A stretch of 64,000 nt of DNA from Blasia pusilla (GCA_050084515.1 CM114273.1:29326001-29390000), one strand, 5' to 3'. Counted from the stretch's first letter, positions 21,330 through 34,773 are shown. The notes: generated from the letters alone by a model not told the origin. Numbers and translations are program-made.

Positions 21330-22080
21330 AAAAATGCAGGTAGATTTTCCACCATCGAACTTAGATCTTGAGAGAACCCCCCTCCCCCTATTTGCTCATT
21401 TGCTATTGTGATTCTCTCATCTTTCTTCTTTTCGTGGCTTTTCATCCAACTGGAAATTTCCAAAAGTTTTTCGCAGAGTTCAAGCTTTACTTCTCCTTTC
21501 TTCGCACGGAAGCACTTCTAACTTGAAGCTTTGCAAGCAAAAGTCTTGGGTTGAGTCTCAAAGACTCAATTGGTAGGGCATTTCATAGATAGCTACAAAG
21601 CGTTAATTGAGTGGAGTCTCCCTGAGTGTGTAATGTCTCCATGCGAAGCCTCTTCCCCAAACCTTGACCAATCTCCCCAAATTGATTGCTTGTATTGGAG
21701 CATGTAGGTTAATCCCTCAGAGTGCATCCCAAATGGTGCTTTAGGTCAAACTTGAAACACGACCAAACATCCATCATGGTTAGTTAAATTGCTCATGGAC
21801 TTGAGTGGATAGGGAGGGAAACTCTCCCCCCTTATAGGTACTTACAGGATTCTTCAAGGAAACCCCAACTTTCCCATTTTCCACCTTGGGCCCTTGATTT
21901 TGGCTCTCAACCCAAACAATGTTCGCAACCTATAGACCCGTATTTGACTAGTTATCCCTCAAGATGGCTTGGTACAGGCTTCCTACACAGTCAAGAATTC
22001 TCAAATCCCCACACGCATATCAAAGCTTTGACCCGCATTTTGTGTGTCTTATGGCTAGTGCTCATCATAACTCTTGCTAT
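21330..22080. repeat. Diverged LTR related to the chromovirus LTR
   Basis: The order TACTTACAGGATTCTTCAAG, TTGGGCCCTTGATTTTGGCT, CTCAACCC parallels GTACTTATGGGGTTCTCCAA, CGGGCCCTTCATTATGGCCC, CTCAACCC at 18110-18185. The part at 21480-21720 also resembles the reverse complement of 38060-38250 (AAGTCTTGGGTTGAGTC against GACTCAACCCAAGTCTT). Confidence 0.55.
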
Positions 22081-22089
22081 GTGGCAACT

Positions 22090-23340
22090 CAAGGTTGTCT
22101 TGCAGCAGGTCACGATTTATAACTAGTCTCATGGCGTCTCTCCTATATTGACTACTCACACGTTCCTTGATTCTCGCCCCTGACGAGGAGCTTGCCTCAA
22201 ATGTCTTATAACTAGTTTTTTTTCTTTTATCATTGCAAGTAGCTAATCCCCTTTTTTTTTTATTTTTATCTAAGACTACTCTCAAGACTTTATAGGGAGT
22301 CTTAGATGTCTAATATATGGCTAACACCCGTCTTGACTCCCAATTTGGGTTCTCATGGTTGTCTTGCCGCCCATCACGTTTCACGACTAGTCTCATGGTG
22401 CCTCATCCATATTAACTACTGATTCGTTTCTTGCTTCACCTTGGACTTGGCGCTATGCTCCAAGGTCTCAAGCCTTGCTTGCCTTGCCTTTGTCCTCACA
22501 AGTAGTTACGCCCCTTTCCCCTAAGGCTAGTTCCAAGACACGTGTGTGCCTTGCTTTGTATTAGTTCCATGCTTAGTTTTGTTGTCCTTCCTAGTCTCGC
22601 GACTAGTCACTCTAGGTTTCAACTTTGGTGGGTCACACAAAGGTCTTTTCTCCTTTGATCCGTGATCATGACTTGCTTTTTGGATCTCCATTAGCATGGG
22701 CACCAAAGACTTAGCTATTTTCAAAGAGGATCTTATAGATTTACAAGCGTAACCTTTAAATGAAAGAATAGGAAAGCGTTCCAAAAAGTAGAGTCTATGA
22801 CGCTCAAGCTAGCGGGAACCCTCAAGCAAGCCCTCCCGCGATTTATGATCGCGCCAAGTCCAAGGTTAAGCAAGAAATGAGCGAGTAGTTAAGATGGGTG
22901 AGACACATGAGACTAGTCATGAAACGTGATGGGTGGCAAGACAACCTTGAGATGCCAAACGGGGAGTCAAGATGGATGATAGCTATGAGACACATGAAAT
23001 ACGGGTCCAAGCTCCAAGATACCTTTGAGGGAGTCAAGATCGGGAGTGCTTTGGGCGGAACTTAGAGAAATGGCGATCGGAGTCTATAAGGATTCTTGTC
23101 TATGAGCCCACCACCACCGACTAATGCTCCACAATGGGTGGCAAGACAACCTTGAGATGCCAAACGGGGAGTCAAGATGGACGATAGCTATGAGACACAT
23201 GAAATACGGGTCGAAGCTCCAAGATATCTTTGAGGGAGTCAAGATCGGGAGTGCTTTGGGCGGAACTTAGAGAACTGGCGATCGGAGTCTACAAGGATCC
23301 TTGTCTATGAGCCCACCACCACCGACTAATGCTCCCCACA
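22090..23340. repeat. Complex repeat block with a direct duplication of about 205 bp and inverted partial copies
   Basis: GACAACCTTGAGATGCCAAA begins near 22938 and again near 23145. Both units run through TGGGCGGAACTTAGAGAA and end with CCACCACCGACTAATGCTCC near 23130 and 23334. The segment 22849-22945 is the inverse of 22345-22450 (TGGTTGTCTTGCC and CATCACGTTTCACGACTAG), and a third relative lies at 22090-22190. No gene. Confidence 0.85.
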
Positions 23341-23496
23341 CAAAACTCTCCACCATCAATCCTACTAGGCATACTAAAACTCTCCTCACCCAAGCTCCCA
23401 AAATCACACATCCTCTCACGAAGGTGTGCTCCATGGTCCCTCCCATGGCTCTAAGCACCATAAGCTCCATCATTGCATGAGCATAGATGGGCGCCC

Positions 23497-23602
23497 CCCA
23501 TGGATAAGAGCTCGTCTACTTAACGGATTCATGGATAAGAACTCGTCAACGGAACGGATTCATGGATAGGAACTTGTCAACGGAACGGATTCCTCTATAA
23601 GA
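23497..23602. repeat. Short tandem repeat, unit about 32-34 bp, three to four copies
   Basis: Repeated GGATAAGAACTCGTCAACGG with AACGGATTCAT between the units. Confidence 0.85.
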
Positions 23603-24131
23603 ACGGCGGGGAATTTTCGGTGACATTTTCAGTCGGACATGAGGGCCCGGGGCTTCCTGTCAGTCCAGTCCAGTAGGGGTTTAAGATCTGCTCGCAGCGA
23701 TCCCATTTGCATCGCACTGCGCTGTGTCGCGGCGACGAATGACAACGAGAGCGAGATCCTGAGGGCGGATGGTGACGTTCGGGAGGAGGCAGTGATAGCA
23801 GCGCATAGATCTGGGAACGGTGAAGCGATTGAACGAATTCTGTCGTTCGGTGAGGGGAGAGGCAGTGGTTTTGCTGGAGGAAAGCGAAATCGATGTAAGC
23901 GAGAGGTGGGGAGGAATTGGGAATTGAGGGGAAGATGCGGCTAGATAGATGGGGTTGTTTGGGAGGAGAGGGGATGCAGAAGTGGTTGGAAAGAGCAGGG
24001 GAGGGGTTTGTGGAGGAGGACAGGTGCGTGAGCTGAAAGTTGGGGAGGCAGGAGAGGGAGATTGTGAATTCGGGGCTCGGGAGGAAGGGAAGTGTGCCGG
24101 TCTGGGCGTGTAGGCGTTGGAGTCGGCGGCA
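23603..24131 (+). promoter_or_regulatory. Probable promoter and 5' UTR of the WD40 gene
   Basis: Purine-rich plus-strand DNA (GAGG/GGAG tracts) directly before the chosen ATG at 24132. The long minus-strand frames here (up to 204 codons, Pro/Ser-rich) follow from the CT-rich composition of that strand and show no domain. Confidence 0.4.
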
Positions 24132-27100
24132 ATGGTGAAAGTGAGGGTGCTGCAAAGAGCATCGGTGCCCAAGTCGTTGCTCCCTGTGCCGTCTCCCGCG
24201 TACGCTCACTCACATCGTGTGGCTGCTGCGGTGAGTTCGACCTTCTTTTGCCGGAACACATTTCATACGCATTTATGAGCCACAGATGACCTGCCGAAAA
24301 CTTGGGGGGTCATTGGCACTTGACGACCATTGTCTAGGGCCTCCATAGATTGCCGAGAGGCGTCTGCAATGGATCTGTGCCATGGATCTCGTGGAAGCTA
24401 AAAACGCATTATACGTGGAGTTGAGCTTTGCTGGCAACCCAATCGCTGCTTACCCTCAGAGAATTGTACCAGAGTTGTGTCTGATCAGATTGCCTTTGGC
24501 CAAACACTTTCCGCTCATTGAGTCAAGTTAGCCTGGTTGCCACTGTGATTACACCGCCTGAAGGTAGATTGTCATTGCATCAGTGCTCATCGGATGCACC
24601 ACTTGCTTCTTTCTTACATGACGGAGACTGAGGCTACTAGTTTGCGGACAGCCTGCGGCCCCTCCACTGAATTGCGTTTAGCAGCGTCGCAGGAATTACG
24701 CACTTTTCGACATTGATTCTGATGTCTACTCCCGTTTCATTATCAACGGTCGAGAGGGTCACCGGAGCTTGCTCGCTGACTATGGATTCCAGATGTCGAC
24801 CCAAGATAAAGTCATGACAGGAACTTGGTCATGACAAGAAATTTCGCCTCATTCTTGTTTCACGAGACAAGGATCCGAGAGAGTGGAGTTCATATGTTTT
24901 CTAGTCAATGCGAAGTCTACATGCCTATGGAACCCCTCCCATAACCCATAACGACATCGCATCCCACAGGCACTTTTACATCCAGATTTCAAGTATTTTG
25001 GTTTGGGATTCCCACGGAGGAGATTGGTTTGTTTTTTTCGATGCAGTCCTTTATTTTTCCATATTCTAAACCAGGGAGCATATTCAAATCACACGCACAG
25101 GAAAGACACTTAAGCGTACTCTCGCGAGGATGGGTTATCAATGCCCTAAGTAGGGTATGTCACTGCCCCCCGCTGTCCATGGTGGACATTGAATTGGTGC
25201 ACGAGAGTATCTTCAACCAGTTCAGCTACACCACATGGTCATCTACCACTTGACGAGGGCTTCAGCTGGAATCCCCTGTTCGGGGTTTCCCCCCACCCAC
25301 CCAAAGACCCTACAAGCTCCAAAATATCTGGTAGCTTGGAGTTGTGTTCAACCGGAGTAGGTTTGATGACTTGAGATTTCTCACAGAAATCTAGAGAAAT
25401 CGGCTATTGTGTGATCCCGGTGACTTCACGAATTGTTAGATGGGCTTCGAATTTCCCCATATGGTTAGGTTTTTGGCCTGTAGCTTTGACACAAGTTCAG
25501 GTGAAAGACTACCTCGACTTGTAAGTACGGGAGAATGTTGGGTGAAGGCTTGAAAGTAAGGTGATGGAATTGATGTATCAACATCTAAAAGGACCAGTGC
25601 TCGGGTGGCCTGACTAATAATCTGCTGTTGAAACTAATAGAAGGTGGTTGATTTAGGGTTTAGCTTACTTCTTACTTCCTATTTCCCCATGATTGCAGGT
25701 GACAGATGATGGCAAATACTGCAAGGTCTTTCTGGGTTCTGGTGCGCATCTGTACCAAATGAAGGTACATTGACGGCATATTGTTCCGAAATCTTGTCCC
25801 AACTTCTCATTTCTAGGAATTCCATTATTTTGAAATTCAGAATGCTAATCTTTAGTATGATATGTCCACAGAGGGCTTTGGTAGTGCAACTTATGTACTG
25901 CATCTTGTACTGGGCGCATAAAACCCTTCCTCGTTACGAGTTGCACTAGGCAGTTCCTCTCCTGTTTGTATCTTTATAAAATCAGAAGGTTATAGAGACT
26001 TCAAAAAAATTCAGTGTAATTCATGGACCTTGTGGTCTTCCCAGTGAGTGTCCTTTTCTACCTTGGACTCCGGAGACCATTATGAGTTGGGAGAAGTTTG
26101 ATTTTTCTGGATGCGATCTTGATGTTACCAGGATGCCTTGCATGTAGGTGGAATTGGTTGAACATGCAGTTGCTGAAGGAAAAGAAAATCTGCTGATGCC
26201 TCAGAATGGCCAAGTAAGCCTGTCTTGTTTTTGCTGGCAAAATGCTGATTACTGTGTTGGATGTGACAATGTGATATGCTACGCTAAAATGTTCATTTAG
26301 TCCTGGGTTTATGGTCATCCTCATGCCTTCACTTGTGCTTCTTTTAATAATGTTTCATTCGATGCTTCAATTTTTGACGTGTGTCTTAATGATGATTAAG
26401 GGAATTTCAGGTGAAAGATGCCTGTTGGATGGATCACTGTCCTCATCATGCAGAGATTCAGAGTGTTGCAGTGACTTCTTCTCATTGTTAGTAATGTCTT
26501 TTTCTGGTTGCAATTTCTCATTTTTCACAATCTGGGCATGAAGGTTTATTGCTAAGATTATTTATCTGTTGCCAATCATGTACTGACTTATTGACTTGAC
26601 AGATGATGCAGAAGTGTTGGTGGGCTCAGTGGACTCTTATGGACGCCTTGTCGTGTGCCTGGATGATGTGAATAATGGTAATTTGTGAATTTGTATTGTC
26701 TTTGATAGTGGTGTTAGAATTTCTATCAACATAGAATGGATAAGTTTACATATTCTGCTGTCCTGTAATTCAGATTACACCCAATCTGTGACAAGCCAAG
26801 ACCTGAGTGTAGGTCCAATATACGATCCCATTTGGGTCTGTGAAACCACTGTCCGGGCGTAAATGCTTGGTAGACAGTGGGCCCAGAAATTTTCCAATCA
26901 TTCACATGACAGTCACTATGGCACAAAGTGTAGACACTGCTGCGCCACATGCAACATGGTGAGGGAGATTCTTTTCTGTGCAGCTTACTTTGTTTGGATC
27001 AGGACTTTGAGACAATTCTAAGATGCTCCCATCGAACTATATGTTTATGTTCATATGTTCAGTTTCCCCATTATACACAGCCAATCCACGAGATATAGGA

Positions 27101-29469
27101 GTCGGGGAAGGAAGCTGGGCAGGCATGGCTTTTGCTCCGGGGCAACCTTCACTTGTAAGTTCAGCACACCCTCTGAATGGCTGAGTTCTGCCAGTATTTT
27201 GGCTGTAGAAAAAATGTCTATTTGCTTTTGGTCATCACCTGAAGTACACTTCATGCATGCAAGGGAAAATGCGGAACGCAAGTTGATGAACAGAGATCTG
27301 TACAGGTTGCAGTTGCAAGGGGGTTGGCAAAGAGCGTTGATATATATGACAAAGACATTCAAGTTCAGACTCTCCACACGTAAGTTGGTATGCTCCTGCA
27401 GCGCAGGCAAAACATCTCCAGGTATATGGATGTGGATGGATTATCTCTCGTTTGTCATTGAGTCTTGATTTCCCTATGTGGTGCAGGTAGGATTGAGTTA
27501 TCAGAGTTAGATCATGGATGAAGTAGCTGTTTGCTGATTATTGTAGATGGCAAAATTGTGGTGATTAGGCACCCTCTCATGCTGTATTGGGTGAACCTTG
27601 ATAGGCTCCATCATCCATCTGCTATAACATTTCTTCAAGGCCCTTACTTTGGGAACGGAAATTCCTCTACTATAGCTATTGCTGAGAATACACAGGTATC
27701 TTCCACAGCACTGAGACATTTTTTAGTTTGAACTGAGTAATAGTAAGCATTTTCTTTTTGTAGTCCAGAAATAATTCGTACAACTCAAGTAGTTCGTTTT
27801 GATAAAAAGCTGGTAACCTTAAACTGAACTATTTTTTATAGGTTCTTTCAGAAATGGGTGGCATGATATGCATGTGAACCTCTGTTTTGGTTGAGTGTCT
27901 GATCACACCACACTCCTTCAGTACACATGGTCTTCAACACTGACTTTTGATTGATCCTCAAAGTTTTTGCCAATATTGAATACGAATGGCTGAGGGTATG
28001 TAATTCATGGACTGGATTGCGTCTGTTGGGATGTTACAAATGTTGTTTTCCAGGTGAGCATCTGGGACTTACGGGCAAGTGAACGAGGAGGGTTTGTTCA
28101 GCGAGTTCTTGGCGCTTTTTCTGGAGGTTGTCTTTATGGTGTGTGCAACAACCCAAGCAATGGGCTAGTGGCAACGGGTGGAGCTGAACGGAGTGTTCTC
28201 ATCTTTGATCCACTGAAGTAAGATTTTTTGTCGTCGGATATGTGCCAGGGGTTTTCCTACTGTTTCTTTGGAAGTGTAATCCAACAATATTGTTCATTAC
28301 AGATTGTACTCATAGAAAATGACTTTTTGAGTTTAGTATCCATATGGATCAAAGATGTATTATGTTGTGTCTATGGTTATACAGGGGATTTGGTTCTGAA
28401 AGATCTACTTGAATTTGTAGTCAATGCCTGACAGTGTAGTGTAGTCCAAAATAGCATTCTCCTTTTCCCTTATCTAGTTTTGTAGTCTTAGGTTGAAATT
28501 ATCATGTACTAGCAAGCAGTGAGGTTTCCGGTTCAGTCACACAAGTGATCAAAGCTTCCGGGTAGTACTGATTAGAAGACTTTCTGAGGCTGAAATGATT
28601 GAAATTAGTACTTACGTCACTCCTAGGTGCTTCCCCAACTCCCAAAAATCTCCCAACCTTCTTTTGTTCCACTATATGATATTTTCTGCTGACTTTGCTC
28701 GGCCTTTTCTAGATGGACAGTTCTTGCAAGGTGGACCAACTGTCTCAAATATGAGGTACTTGCTGTGGCATCTTGTTTGTTCTTCCCATTGGAAGTATGT
28801 TTCATTCACAGATAAAATGATCCTGATTTACTTCATTGGGTTTAGTCACACTACAATAAAACTGAGTACTCCAGGAATAGAGGTCCTCTTCACTTTTTCG
28901 TTGGTCCTGCTTTCTGGAAAATGACCCCTATTGTTTTTTTGGTTGTCTCCAGATCTCAGGACTCGCTTTCTCTGTGCATGAACCAGAGTTGATATATGTG
29001 CACGGTCTGGATTATGAGGTAAGTGTGTTTTATCTTTTGGTTGTAGCGCACTTATGTTGTGAGCTTCGGATAAACCATCAAATTTCCTGCTTTAGTTGGT
29101 ATCAACAGAAAAAACCGCTACTATCTGGTCCAGGTTGTTTGTGGACGATGGCTCCAAACTTCTGAGGCCACAGTCGGGAGGCGCTTCGCCTTCAGGGGTG
29201 ATTCTCGCTGGCTCAGTGTTGATAAAGTAAGTATTTCCAGCTATTATCTCACCTTTTGGAGCTAGGACGGGCTTCCTCGGAGGGAGTTCTTTTGGTTCAC
29301 TTGCATGCACCCCAACCTCTTCTTTCTTGCTTTAGTTGCGATGTCACCAATTTCCATACAATTAATGTAGATTTCCCTTGATTTATGATGGCAGTGTGCA
29401 GGGGAAGATATATTGGTAGGCTGGTCAGAGTCTGGCAGCCTGTTTGTCAGCGAGATCGCAGCTGGGTAG
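24132..29469 (+). CDS. GTS1: WD40-repeat protein, WDR89/GIGANTUS1-like, 15 exons
   Basis: Exons: 24132-24230, 25699-25764, 26148-26213, 26411-26486, 26603-26677, 26774-26812, 27081-27154, 27306-27379, 27402-27421, 27547-27695, 28054-28217, 28713-28755, 28953-29018, 29134-29226, 29395-29469. All joins keep phase, giving about 392 residues. Only the exon 6 donor (GTCC) is weak. WD-repeat signs: VSIWDLRASERGG, LVATGGAERSVLIFD, LAFSVHEPELIYVHG, FAFRGDSRWLSV, ILVGWSESGSLFVS. SVDIYDKDIQVQTLH and WTVLARWTNCLKYE also match my memory of plant GTS1. Arabidopsis GTS1 is a WD40 protein linked to ribosome biogenesis and growth control; animals have WDR89. A beta-propeller scaffold role is expected. The start is the first ATG before a coding exon with a consensus GTGAGT donor. 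AATAAA lies 108 bp after the stop. The next gene converges from the other strand. Confidence 0.8.
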
Positions 29470-29987
29470 AACATAGTGGGGTGTATATTCAGTCCACTTG
29501 TAGGTATAAATTCCGGTAACCCACTACCTAATCTGTCGTGGTCAGTTAAATTGTTAAGAAGATACTCTTGGAGGAAAATAAATCACATCTAGAAGAATCT
29601 AGATTGAAGACAAGTTCGAATTTTCCGCTTTCGAGTTATTCAAAACTGAATGTGAAAGAAAAATATGAAACTGCAATTTTATTTCCATCTGTATTTTCTC
29701 ATACATGAAAGTTCTTTTGTTTCACTTTTATTTGAAACATAGTACAATTTATGTACAAATTCCACAAATAATTTCATGTGAACAACTGAATCGTAAAGCG
29801 GGAAAGGAAATTTTAATCATTAATTTTACAAATTTGTGGAGTATGAAATAATTGAAACTTTAGATAATGCTTGAAAACCTTTACTTTATTTCCTACTTTT
29901 TTTCCCTAGCATGGGGTCAATGAATCGTAACTAGGTTCTCCCTTCCATCCCAAGCAGTCAGGAAAAGAGAGGGAAAATATAAAAATC
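29470..29987. other. Convergent intergenic region with poly(A) signals of both genes
   Basis: AATAAA on the plus strand at 29577-29582 is 108 bp past the WD40 stop. AATAAA on the minus strand at 29885-29890 is about 98 bp past the XPF stop. The rest is AT-rich. Confidence 0.55.
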
Positions 29988-32900
29988 TCAGAGTATAGGG
30001 CACTTAGCATCCAGAAACTCTCGCAACATACGCGCAGGACGCTGTCCACCCATAACTTCCGCCAATTGCTCAAGAGGCATCAACCCCAGGTCAGCCAAGC
30101 TCTTGCAAGCATCCATTATTGACCGGTAATTTGCATCTGTCACACCTGGAAGTCTGCGTAAAAGCTCTACCGCCGAAGTGTTATAATTTTCTGCCCTGCC
30201 ATTGAGTAGTCACAATACACAACTGGATTAGGAACATGAAAGAGTTCCAGTTTTGCTTGAGAACCCAGTAATTCAGTGGGTACAACATCAACTACAGGGG
30301 ATACCTGACATCGCCTTCAATGAGGCCATCCTCGCTGGGAACTCCAACTCGCATTGCTCGTTCTACATCAGGTTCATCTTGATTAGATTTGAGGGAAGAG
30401 AAAATGTCAGCTGTCGCATGAAGACTGCGCGACCAGACGAGGCGCAATCTCGGAAAGTGAAGTACCAAAAGAGACAATTTTGAGACAATATTTGCTGGCA
30501 ATATGTCCTCTCCCATTTCAGTTGTTGACTGTCACCACCCAAACAACCCACAGTAAAGTCAGACCAAATCCAGCCTAGGAATGAACAAAAATGTGGAATG
30601 CACTATTTCTGCTCTGAAGAAATCGTATTGACTGGGGGGTTTCACTTAGCTAGTGGAATACAGGGTTTTCCCAAACCATGCATTAAGACATCACAGCACT
30701 ATCAGAGGTAAATAAGAATGAGTCAGGAGAATGACCTGCAAAGAGAATCTTTTGTCCTGTGAGAACTCAATCAAAAGAACCGGGAGACGATAATAGCGCG
30801 TCATGGTTTCAGCCTGGTGATAAAGCCTGCCTGATGCAAAGCTTGAATACAGATCAGATATGCTCTTGCGCTCCACACAAATATCGGGTGACAATATGTA
30901 GTCTCCCACCTCGAGAGTCACAGGAAATATACGCATACCCTGCTGATGCAACACACACGGCAAGCTGCTCCCAAACTCTCTCATGTCTACAATTACCTGT
31001 GACATTGGAGATTCACCAGTAAGGAGTAAAACTGGTTTAAGAATATGTACATTCTATCACTAACTCTGCAAGTATGTGAAATTTAAAAACTTGACTGCTG
31101 CAACTGGAGGCTTTGAAATTTGCCTCAGACACTTTATTAACATCACAGCACACATCGCAAGATCCATAATCATCACCAGACATTTTTTTTTGGTCTTGAC
31201 AAGAAGTAAAACACTAACCTGCATTTGCTTTTCAGCTACCTTCCTTCCACCTGCCCTCCTTGTGGATGGAGTCAGTGAAACTCCAGTGGCAGATTGAGTG
31301 GGATCTCTTACATCTAACATCCTTCCATCCTGAACATAGACAACCAGTATAGCACATACTCAGCCACCACCCAATCCTTCAAAAGGTGGTCTACCTGGCA
31401 CTACAGTGTGCTCTCAACTATGACGTTTACGTGAGTCACAACTCCTCTTATTTTGAAGCTGCCAAACTAGAAATTCATTCAACAAAGCTATGCCATCTAA
31501 ACCAGCAACAGGGACAATCAGCTATTTTGGTCTTGTCTATTTACACGATGACTGGTTGTTAAATGATTGAGATCCCACAACCAAATGACAGCAAGACCTT
31601 TCGCTGCCACACTGCTAGCAATGGATGAAGTCAGCAGTTGAATCTGGTGGGAATGAAAATTTAAGCCGTGCAAAAAACAGACAGATGGTGTACACTATAA
31701 TCAGTCGTTATTACATAAGCAAGGAATTTAGGCAGGACCTGATCAACAGGAATCATCATGGAAGCCTTTTGTCGTATAAGAGACTCAAATGAAACATTCT
31801 CTCTCCGAATGCTGGCCTCAAACTTTTGAGCCTCTGTTGAGTCTTCATAAATCAAAAAATAAACCTTCAAAGGGTGGGATGGATGTTCCGCTTTGTAGAC
31901 CTCCAATTCCCTCACGAAACCCATTTCAGCATCATAAATGATTACATAGTGAGGCTTTACCACATCAAGGATACGCTGCTCACTCTCCAGAGCGTAATAG
32001 TGCACCAGGGGAACAGGTTTCAATCGTGTCTCTGTTGCCTGCATGTCAAGACTCTCTTCCATCACTTTAGCAAGTATCTCTTCCTCTTTGAGAAAATCAA
32101 CGATTGCAGCTTTGGGTTTACCTTTCCCTTCGGCATCTTTGACTATCTTACATTCCTGTCCATGTTGCTGAAATTGTTCACTTGTCGGCTCTTCTCCTTC
32201 TGTGTGTGTTACTTCCCTTCCCTTCCCCTTCTTTTTCTTAATTTGTCCACTGTCATTCTTGCTGCTGACGATACCTCGTCCCTTCCCTCTTCCTCTTCCC
32301 CGTCCTTGGCTCCTTGATCCCTTACCCCTGAATTCCTCGTTAGAGACAATCTCTTCTTTTTCACAGGCAACAACCTGGGCTGCTGCTGCCAGAAGGGCAT
32401 TGTGCTCTTCTTGTTGTGCACTACTAGGAGCTTCTCGAAATTCCACTCTACTTTGGGCAACCCCATTGTAGACTCCAACACCTGTCATATTACTTTTCAT
32501 TTTATAGTTGGCCGTCCTCTTCCCCCGTAACCGTATTCTCTGCAGCTCTGCCTTACTGAGTAAATATCTATTCCATTCCTCTCGCATCAGCTGCAAAGGC
32601 CAATGATGCAAGCATTCTTGATCAATACGAGCTCTAGTTCATCCCTGCTTCTAACATTCACACAGCAGAATAATCTCCCAGTAAAAGAATGAAGGCATGG
32701 CAGCAGAATTATGACGAAGACCTGTAGGGTTTGGCTACAGTTGAAAAGTCACATCCAGAATTGCTGGATGCCAGCTATCTTATCTGAGAGAGGATTGAAA
32801 TTAAAAGCCTAAGCTGATTTGGATGTACCAGGACACTTCAGGATACCTGCTGTGGACCTTTGACAATGCAATCCTGCAGCTGCACACAAGTGCGCTCATC

Positions 32901-34773
32901 CTTGCAGGCTACAAGCACAGCCCCGCCATCTTCACCCCAAGCATCTTCGGACATCCTCTTGTGCCCAGCAGCTGCAGTTACCTTCTGTCTTTCTTCTTCA
33001 ATCTCTTCCAACACCTCCTGCGCGAAAGAATCAAAGCACCTCAGCAGACCAATCTGAAACAGCCCTAGGACAACACAGGCGAAACCCTCCAAAGCCTTTC
33101 AGTGAATGACAACATCCCAGTATCAAAGCAGACGACACCCGATTTTCCCAACAGACGACACGACAGGAGAAAATGGGCAACGTTGGCAACTTCAAAATGG
33201 ACTCCTGAAGTCGAAAGATCCTGGAAGCTCAAATGCAACCTCAAGCTGATGAGGGATCTAGGGACCTGAGGATGTCAAACACTCTTGTTATCTCATGATA
33301 TCATGAAACAAGTTCTGTAATTGGCCAGCGTAACTGTTATGCGGTGCTGCAATAACAGAAAGTGGAGAGTAGACAGATCACTCCTCATCCCAAACAGAGA
33401 CCAAAGAGATCAAACGTACGCACCCGCAGCAGTTTCCATTTAGGCATTTCTTCCACAACCACCTCCAGTTCAATGCCCTGCGCCTCTGCGCCTTTAGTGC
33501 TTCCAGTGGCAGTCGTCTCCGCATTTCTTGCTGCAGCTTTGCCAGCTTCTGTGTCCCCTTCCAAGATAACCACATCCCCCTCGACCATGTCCGCATGCCC
33601 TGTGACCAAAGGATCCGCTCTGCCCCTCTTTCTTGCATCAGAATAGTGATTGGAACCATTCAAAACGCCAAATCCGAGAGGCATGGATCCCGGGGCAGAA
33701 GCTTTTCGCTTGGAGGAAGTTCGCGAGGGTTGACGTGATTGAGCAGCGATGGAATCACCCACCTCAAGCTTAGAGTCGGTCCTCATGATTCTGTACACTC
33801 TTCGCTTGGCAAACTCGAAAATTCTGTGGGTGGGAGCGGCGTAAATCCAAACGGACCTCGGTCCCTCGGACATGCGCAAGGTGTCGAGGTATTTGAGAAA
33901 CGTGACGGCGTCATACCTGAGCAAGTACTCCGCCAGCTTCCGAAGGGTCTTCAAATCGCCCACCAGCTGCTTCGTTTTCCTCCCCACTGTGTGCCAGATG
34001 GGATCCAGCTGCCTTCGAACTATCTCGTCAAAGGACTTGAAGAGGCCGTTTTCTACCGTCAGCTCCTCTATGTCGATCTTGTTGGTTTTGCGAAGCTCCT
34101 TCAAGCAAGCTTCCATGACCTCCAGAATCGCAATCTGGATTCCTTCCATGGTGGGAGTGAGAGGCATTCGAATGTCGATCACATCAGGAGGATTCTGCTC
34201 CAATACGGAGCTCACGGAGAGCTGGAATCGCGGCCAAAGGTGCAGCTTTCTGACAAACAGGCTCTTCATGACACGTTCCGTTTTGGAGAACCCAGCGACC
34301 ATCGCTTGAGGCCTGTCTGTGAATGCCCTGACGAATCCCTTCTTGTTCGCCTGCCGGTACAGCCTCAAGATGAAAGCCTCTGCGCAGGTCTCGGATATCT
34401 TGTGACAGTTGGTCACGATAATGCCCGCAACTCTGTCGAGAGGCACTCGTTCATTCAGCATATCCACGATGAGAATTCGAGACGTGATGACAAAGCAGCC
34501 GCCTTTGGCATAGCAGTTGATTCTTTCCGCACTTGTGTATTCGTTATTGATTTCCATCAAGGAGGAGTTCCCGGGGTCCAGGACCTGCAGCTCCTCTCTA
34601 ACATACTGCCGCTGCTCATCTGTCGAGGATAGGATGAGGATGAGCCCGTCCGCAGGGGAATGGAGGAGCAGGAGAGATGCCAGGACCTTCGGCATCCCAA
34701 GACCTGCTGCCATCACCACTACCCCATCCTCCTGGACCAGCTCTCCCACTATCTGCTCATGAAATACCAACAT
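29988..34773 (-). CDS. UVH1: DNA repair structure-specific endonuclease subunit XPF/ERCC4 (UVH1/RAD1)
   Basis: Seven exons on the minus strand: 34773-33424, 33017-32847, 32590-31739, 31329-31219, 30996-30736, 30528-30305, 30195-29988. All are in phase and give about 1058 residues; Arabidopsis UVH1 is somewhat shorter. N-terminal helicase-like region, lacking a Walker motif as usual: [61 protein letters not shown] long charged linker in exon 3 holds a Lys/Gly/Arg-rich run ([15 protein letters not shown]). Nuclease domain in exon 5: [25 protein letters not shown], giving the GD...VERKxxxD catalytic signature. Tandem helix-hairpin-helix domain in exon 7: [19 protein letters not shown]. With ERCC1 it cuts 5' of lesions in nucleotide excision repair and acts in recombination and telomere processing. 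The ATG is the first in a 450-codon exon. Confidence 0.95.

Noticed and set aside
23595-24209. 204-codon minus-strand Pro/Ser-rich frame upstream of and across the WD40 start
   Set aside because: CT-rich strand composition explains it. The opposite strand has an ATG exon with a consensus donor that fits the WD40 gene.
24378-24486. Possible extra WD40 exon reading MDLVEAKNALYVELSFAGNP
   Set aside because: Exon 1 (ending 24230) joins directly in phase to the exon at 25699, so this block is not needed. It remains a candidate alternative first exon only.
33739-34632. 297-codon open frame on the plus strand
   Set aside because: It lies antisense to the long first exon of XPF, has no domain, and its openness follows from the codon pattern of the real gene.
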